From JAVBSX01 sp051660685 (lineage in GTDB: Bacteria > Planctomycetota > Planctomycetia > Pirellulales > Thermoguttaceae), in contig JBOFQB010000042.1 in assembly GCA_051660685.1 (NCBI GenBank), forward strand, positions 1 through 10,335: a stretch of 10,335 bases of DNA. Direction: 5' to 3'. Of the stretch, positions 6,792-10,335 are shown in pieces. Below the pieces are notes generated by a model. That model saw nothing but the letters and a program-made list of their open reading frames with translations. It was not told the origin of the DNA and did no database searches. How positions within the stretch are numbered: position 1 is the first letter of the stretch; every line of letters starts with the position of its first letter. Made by a program: the position numbers and the translations under genes.

Positions 6792-7382
6792 ATGCCTACG
6801 ACAAAAACTTCCTATCTCTTGAAGATCACGTTACTTGACACCAAACCCCCGATTTGGCGGCGATTTGTAGTGCCTTCCAATATCAATCTTGGCGAGTTGC
6901 ATTACATCATTCAATCCGTCATGGGCTGGCACGATAGTCATCTCCATGCCTTTGACATTGGAAATGAGTATTATGGAAACACCGATGACGATTTGCCGGA
7001 AGAAAAATACACGCTCGAAGAAGTAGCCTCAAGCAAGGGTACGACATTCAAATACCAATACGATTTTGGTGACAGTTGGGACCACAAAATCGTTGTGGAA
7101 AACACCGATTACACGAATCCTGATTTTCCGTATCCCATTTACTGTATCAAGGGAGCCGGAGCCTGTCCTCCTGAAGATTGCGGCGGCGTATGGGGTTTTT
7201 ACGACTTTTGCGAGGCAATGGCCGATCCGAAACATCCTGAGCATCGCGGCTTGAAGAGCTGGTTTGGGGGTAAGTACGATCCGGCGGAGTTTAGTATTGA
7301 TGTCATTAACACGAGACTTGGCATTAAGGTTTCCTCAGCACCACGTCAAAAGAAAATTAAAAAAGTCGCTCCGACAAAATGA
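6792..7382 (+). CDS. Plasmid pRiA4b ORF-3-like family protein
   Basis: A 196-residue soluble protein matching the pRiA4b ORF-3 family (PF07929) along its whole length. Visible family landmarks, in order: a YLLKITLLDTKPPIWRR opening strand, the block LHYIIQSVMGWHDSHLHAF, the acidic DDDLPEE turn, YQYDFGDSWDHKI, then ACPPEDCGGVWGFYDFCEAM, DPKHPEHRGLKSWFGGKYDP and a final FSIDVINTRLGI. A short Lys-rich tail follows. The family is common on plasmids and chromosomes, and its molecular role is not established. No catalytic site can be named, although the conserved His, Asp and Cys residues could bind metal. It sits about 75 bases after the HzsA-like gene and 69 bases before the GH127 gene on the same strand, so a shared transcript is possible. 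Nothing ties its job to those exported neighbours. The start ATG has no Shine-Dalgarno sequence, and no better start exists. Confidence 0.85.
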   Translation: MPTTKTSYLLKITLLDTKPPIWRRFVVPSNINLGELHYIIQSVMGWHDSHLHAFDIGNEYYGNTDDDLPEEKYTLEEVASSKGTTFKYQYDFGDSWDHKIVVENTDYTNPDFPYPIYCIKGAGACPPEDCGGVWGFYDFCEAMADPKHPEHRGLKSWFGGKYDPAEFSIDVINTRLGIKVSSAPRQKKIKKVAPTK

Positions 7383-7451
7383 ATCACTTGACGGCCGCTC
7401 AAAGCGGTGCCCCGTTATTGTTCAATCACCCTCACCTCCTATCACAAAACC

Positions 7452-10004
7452 ATGCTGAAGAAACTTTTTTTACCCCTAGTCTTGATCTGTTACTTTAACA
7501 TCATTGTGTTTGCAGAAACAATGGCGGCGGAATCGACAGTACGCGGGGTTATGCCGGTTTTGGAACGAGATTATCCGGTCCAACCTGTGCAGCATCCGTT
7601 GGTCAAAATCATTGACCCTTTCTGGACAGCACGTCAGGAAATGAATCGGAGTCGTTCGATTCCTTTCGCGTTTGAACAGTGCGAACAGACAGGTCGGGTC
7701 GAGAACTTTCGCGCAGCAGCCGGTAAAGCAACGCCGGGATACCGTTACACTGTCCCTGTTTTTAACGATACCGATATTTATAAAGGGATTGAAGCGGCAT
7801 CGTTTGATCTTGCAATTAACCCTGATGAAGAGGCCAATGACCGGATGTCGGCCTATCTGGATCGTTTGATTGAAATTGTTTCAGAAGCACAAGAGCCGGA
7901 CGGTTATTTGTACACGGCAATAACATCAGGTCAGGATTTTCCTGATTTACATTCCTGGGCGGGAGGTGGAAAATGGAAAAATCTGGCAATGAGTCACGAG
8001 TTGTACAATGCCGGGCATCTTTTTGAATCAGCGTCCGCACATTACATTTCGACGGGAAAACGAAACTTTCTGGACATTGCGATTCGCTTGGCGGATCATT
8101 TGGTCAGGACATTTGGACCGGAGGAGGGGCAGATACAGGATGTGCCGGGACATCAGGTGATTGAAATGGGGTTAGTCAAATTGTACCGTGTAACAGGAAA
8201 AAAGGAGTATCTTGATTTAGCCCGGTTTTTTGTTGAAATGCGGGGACGAAATGATTTGCGTCATTCAAAAAATAGAGATACAAAAAAAATGTATGGTGAA
8301 TATGCGCAAGATCACCGACCGCTTCTTGAGCAGGAGGAAGCGGTTGGGCATGCCGTTCGCGCAACCTATTATTATGCGGGTGCTGCGGATGTTGCGGCAT
8401 TGACTCGCAATGAGGCAATGATTAGCGCGCTACAGAAAATATGGGAAAATGTCGTCTCGAAAAAACTTTCGCTCAACGGGGGATTTGGAACGACCCCGGA
8501 AGGAGAAGCGTTTAACGACAATTATGTTATTCCCAACTTTTTTGGCGAGACTTATAATGAAACGTGTGCTCAGATTGGCGGTTGTTTCTGGAATCACCGC
8601 ATGTTTCTCCTTGCCGAAGATGCCCGATATTATGACGTTTTGGAACGGACATTGTACAATGGACTTGCGAGTGGTATTTCCGTTTCGGGGGATGAATTTT
8701 TTTATCCCAACCCGCTTGCATCTGAGGGGAATTACCGACGGGCACCCTGGTTTGGTTGCGCTTGCTGTCCCCAAAATCTTATGCGGTTTATCGCCTCTTT
8801 AGGTGGTTACATTTATTCCGTGAAAGACAATACACTCTTTGTCGGGCTTTATATCGGAAGTGAAGCAACGGCGAAAATAGGAGGAGAAACGGTCAGGATA
8901 AAAATGACCGGGGATTACCTCAAAACGGGGGTGGTGAACATTCAGGTGGACCCTGAACAGGAAAAACGGTTGACACTTGCCTTACGGATTCCCGGTTGGG
9001 CGGTCAATCGGCCCGTTCCGAGTGATCTTTACACTTATGATAACGAAATTCATGTTCAACAGCTGGTTCTTTCGCTCAAAAGCGATGATTGCTTGCCAAA
9101 AGATTCTATGGATGTTAATGATTCAAAAGGTTTTTTACGGATAGATCGGGTCTGGAAGCCCGGCGATGTCCTTACCATTCGTTTTCCTGTTCGGACGAAC
9201 ATTGTTCGCGCCCATGAACAGGTTCGCGCGGATGTGGGGCGGATTGCGTTGGAGCGGGGACCGCTTTTGTATGCGTTTGAGGGGGTTGACAATGCGAATC
9301 ACGTTTTTGATGTGATGATGAATGATTCGTTACAGATTGAGGAGAAGGAACGCCCGGAATTGGGAGGATATGTCGAACTGAACATTGTTGAGGGGGCATA
9401 TATTGTAACGAGGGATGCCAAAACGGGACAAATTGAACAGAAACCGATTGTTTTTCGTGCGATTCCGTATGCACTTTGGGCGAATCGGAAAGAGGGACCG
9501 ATGTCGGTTTGGATTGGGACGACGCTTGAAACGGTTGAGGTTGCTCCACCTCCAACCCTTGCTTCGCAATCAAACGTGCAGGTTTCATTTAGTCGGGGCG
9601 AAACAGGACAGATGATGGTTCGGGCGATTAACGATCAGAAAATTCCGAAAGAGGGTCAGATTCCGCCGAACTTTGATTTTTGGCCGCATAAAGGGGGTCG
9701 GAACAAGCCGAAAGAATGGTGTCAACTTGATTTTTCCGAATCACAAATAGTCTCGAAAGTCAAAATTTACTGGTTTGATGACACTGGACGGGGAGAATGT
9801 CGGGTCCCCAAATCATGGTTGTTGTATTACCGTGATGAAAAAGGGAACTGGGAGCCGGTCGTCAATTTGGACGAATATACGAATAAGAAGGATGAATGGA
9901 ATGAAGTCCGTTTTGAACCGATTGAAACGTCGGCACTTCGTCTTGAACTTGAATTACCGCGACAATATTCATCGGGTCTCTTTGAATGGGTTGTCGAACC
10001 GTAA
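7452..10004 (+). CDS. Exported GH127 beta-L-arabinofuranosidase-like glycosidase (DUF1680)
   Basis: Probably releases terminal L-arabinofuranose (or a related sugar) from plant or surface polysaccharides outside the cytoplasm. With the ATG at 7452 the protein has 850 residues and begins MLKKLFLPLVLICYF, a clean signal peptide. The frame extends upstream to an ATG at 7407, but those 15 residues would bury the signal peptide. The catalytic (alpha/alpha)6 part includes QEPDGYLYTA, NAGHLFESA and GHAVRATYYYAG. By comparison with Bifidobacterium HypBA1 (acid/base Glu322; zinc site Glu338, Cys340, Cys417, Cys418, with Cys417 the nucleophile), the matching residues are Glu352 in EGEAF, Glu370 and Cys372 in NETC, and Cys438 and Cys439 in CACCPQN, so the active site looks intact. 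Beta-rich domains follow, and the last 150 or so residues look discoidin-like (EWCQLDF, SKVKIYWFDD, ALRLELELP). Exact substrate is not readable: GH127 also includes other specificities. No ribosome binding site. Confidence 0.85.
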   Translation: MLKKLFLPLVLICYFNIIVFAETMAAESTVRGVMPVLERDYPVQPVQHPLVKIIDPFWTARQEMNRSRSIPFAFEQCEQTGRVENFRAAAGKATPGYRYTVPVFNDTDIYKGIEAASFDLAINPDEEANDRMSAYLDRLIEIVSEAQEPDGYLYTAITSGQDFPDLHSWAGGGKWKNLAMSHELYNAGHLFESASAHYISTGKRNFLDIAIRLADHLVRTFGPEEGQIQDVPGHQVIEMGLVKLYRVTGKKEYLDLARFFVEMRGRNDLRHSKNRDTKKMYGEYAQDHRPLLEQEEAVGHAVRATYYYAGAADVAALTRNEAMISALQKIWENVVSKKLSLNGGFGTTPEGEAFNDNYVIPNFFGETYNETCAQIGGCFWNHRMFLLAEDARYYDVLERTLYNGLASGISVSGDEFFYPNPLASEGNYRRAPWFGCACCPQNLMRFIASLGGYIYSVKDNTLFVGLYIGSEATAKIGGETVRIKMTGDYLKTGVVNIQVDPEQEKRLTLALRIPGWAVNRPVPSDLYTYDNEIHVQQLVLSLKSDDCLPKDSMDVNDSKGFLRIDRVWKPGDVLTIRFPVRTNIVRAHEQVRADVGRIALERGPLLYAFEGVDNANHVFDVMMNDSLQIEEKERPELGGYVELNIVEGAYIVTRDAKTGQIEQKPIVFRAIPYALWANRKEGPMSVWIGTTLETVEVAPPPTLASQSNVQVSFSRGETGQMMVRAINDQKIPKEGQIPPNFDFWPHKGGRNKPKEWCQLDFSESQIVSKVKIYWFDDTGRGECRVPKSWLLYYRDEKGNWEPVVNLDEYTNKKDEWNEVRFEPIETSALRLELELPRQYSSGLFEWVVEP

Positions 10005-10056
10005 CAGACCTGAACCGATTACACCCCGTTGCTAACACATTAAAAAAATCAATATC

Positions 10057-10230
10057 ATGCAATTTATCGAGGATGGTCCTGAAATTCCATTTCCGCTGTT
10101 ACACACCCAGGAGGAAGAAGGGGTCGTCTTCTTTTGCGGGGCGGGCATTTCTTACCCCGCCGGGCTGCCGGGTTTCGGTGAACTGGTGAAAAAAATCGTA
10201 TCCGTTCACGGCAATTTGAATTGGTCTTGA
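10057..10230 (+). pseudogene. N-terminal fragment of a SIR2-family (NADase/defence type) protein, cut by an insertion
   Basis: The frame has 57 codons. The first 47 or so read like the start of bacterial SIR2-domain proteins: MQFIEDGPEIP, then GVVFFCGAGISYPAGLPGF, with the Rossmann-type nucleotide-binding GAGIS at 28-32 and the GLPGF block at 36-40. In this family the strand and glycine turn bind NAD+, and many members act as NAD+-depleting antiphage effectors. Full proteins have several hundred residues. Here the match ends after LVKKI (residue 47, base 10197), and the remaining ten codons run into the stop TGA at 10228-10230, which overlaps the -35 box of the transposase promoter. The gene is therefore best read as interrupted by the mobile element on its right. 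The rest may lie beyond the element, outside the window. The start is 52 bases after the GH127 stop and has no ribosome binding site. Confidence 0.7.
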
Positions 10231-10256
10231 CATGATTGAGGTATCAAACGTATACT
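10227..10256 (+). promoter_or_regulatory. Near-consensus sigma70-type promoter of the transposase gene
   Basis: TTGACA (10227-10232) is a perfect -35 box. TATACT (10251-10256) differs from TATAAT at one position. The spacer is 18 bases. The expected transcription start, about 7 bases past the -10, falls at 10262-10264, only two to four bases before the transposase ATG at 10266. The message would then be nearly leaderless. The -35 box shares bases with the stop codon of the broken SIR2 frame. Confidence 0.6.
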
Positions 10257-10265
10257 GCGGTCATT

Positions 10266-10335
10266 ATGGATGCCAAAGATAAACGTATCGCCGAACTCGA
10301 AGCTCTCGTCAAAAAATTGCTCGAACGCATCGCCG
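10266..10335 (+). CDS. N-terminus of an IS66-like transposase, running off the right edge
   Basis: Twenty-three codons are visible, beginning MDAKDKRIAELEALVKKLLE. This is a short helical, leucine-zipper-like opening. IS66-family transposases of the type without accessory tnpA/tnpB genes, common in planctomycetes, start this way (residues alternating as 'RIAELEALV--LLERIAELE') before an Asn/Ser/Pro-rich linker and the DDE domain. Only the opening is present, so family assignment rests on this pattern. Other coiled-coil N-termini could look similar. The promoter immediately upstream and the broken SIR2 gene support the mobile-element reading. Confidence 0.6.
   Translation, partial: MDAKDKRIAELEALVKKLLERIA

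Larger units (their letters stand above)
10198..10335 (+). mobile_element. Left part of an IS66-like insertion sequence (continues past the window)
   Basis: The SIR2-like coding match stops near 10197, and a transposase start with its own promoter follows, so the left tip of an insertion sequence should lie between about 10198 and 10226. The bases 10202-10211 read CCGTTCACGG, a short inverted repeat (CCGT/ACGG) that could belong to the terminal repeat. The exact boundary is inferred, because the right end and target-site duplication are outside the window. Confidence 0.5.

Noticed and set aside
7407..7451. Upstream ATG at 7407 as start of the GH127 gene
   Set aside because: It would add 15 residues ahead of an ideal signal peptide that starts at 7452.
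1..10335. CRISPR array, tRNA or rRNA genes
   Set aside because: No regularly spaced direct repeats, cloverleaf pattern or rRNA signature was seen on reading through either strand.

Overview
The window reads as bacterial chromosome, most likely from the Planctomycetota. The inference rests on gene content: an exported hydrazine-synthase-alpha-like protein with two c-type haem motifs and a discoidin domain, an exported GH127 glycosidase with a discoidin-like tail, the start of an IS66-like transposase, and starts that mostly lack a Shine-Dalgarno sequence. No rRNA, tRNA or CRISPR array was seen. The taxon is inferred, not proven.

Left flank (1-1017): a decayed patch. A minus-strand gene with a strong ribosome binding site and a plausible promoter runs off the left edge. 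Next to it is a frameshifted, headless and tailless remnant of a GHKL-type (HSP90/histidine-kinase fold) ATP-binding protein on the plus strand. Then comes the C-terminal half of a small conserved protein of the kind annotated as 'calcium-binding protein', on the minus strand. About 400 bases follow with no convincing gene, only a possible short antisense coding remnant.

Centre (1018-10004): five intact plus-strand genes with gaps of 15 to about 75 bp. (1) A 740-residue RloC-like protein with an ABC ATPase head, a CPFC zinc hook between coiled coils and an R-E-H anticodon-nuclease-type C-terminus, probably a phage-defence tRNA nuclease. (2) A guanine-deaminase-type nucleoside deaminase. (3) The hydrazine-synthase-alpha-like protein. 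(4) A pRiA4b ORF-3-like protein. (5) A GH127 beta-L-arabinofuranosidase-like enzyme with the acid/base Glu and Cys/Glu zinc-nucleophile site visible. Genes 3 and 5 are exported and probably serve polysaccharide or surface-substrate chemistry. Genes 1, 2 and 4 are cytoplasmic. I do not see one pathway joining all five.

Right flank (10005-10335): the first 47 or so residues of a SIR2-family protein of the type found in antiphage NADases, cut off where an IS66-like element begins. The transposase start lies only a few bases beyond a near-consensus promoter (TTGACA, 18 bp, TATACT), so its message may be almost leaderless.

The strongest reading of the whole is a former defence neighbourhood. One intact candidate effector (RloC-like) lies between a GHKL ATPase remnant and an IS-broken SIR2 gene, with ordinary planctomycete exported enzymes between. 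No wholly new system could be demonstrated. The best leads are the RloC-deaminase pair and the discoidin-propeller-dihaem protein.
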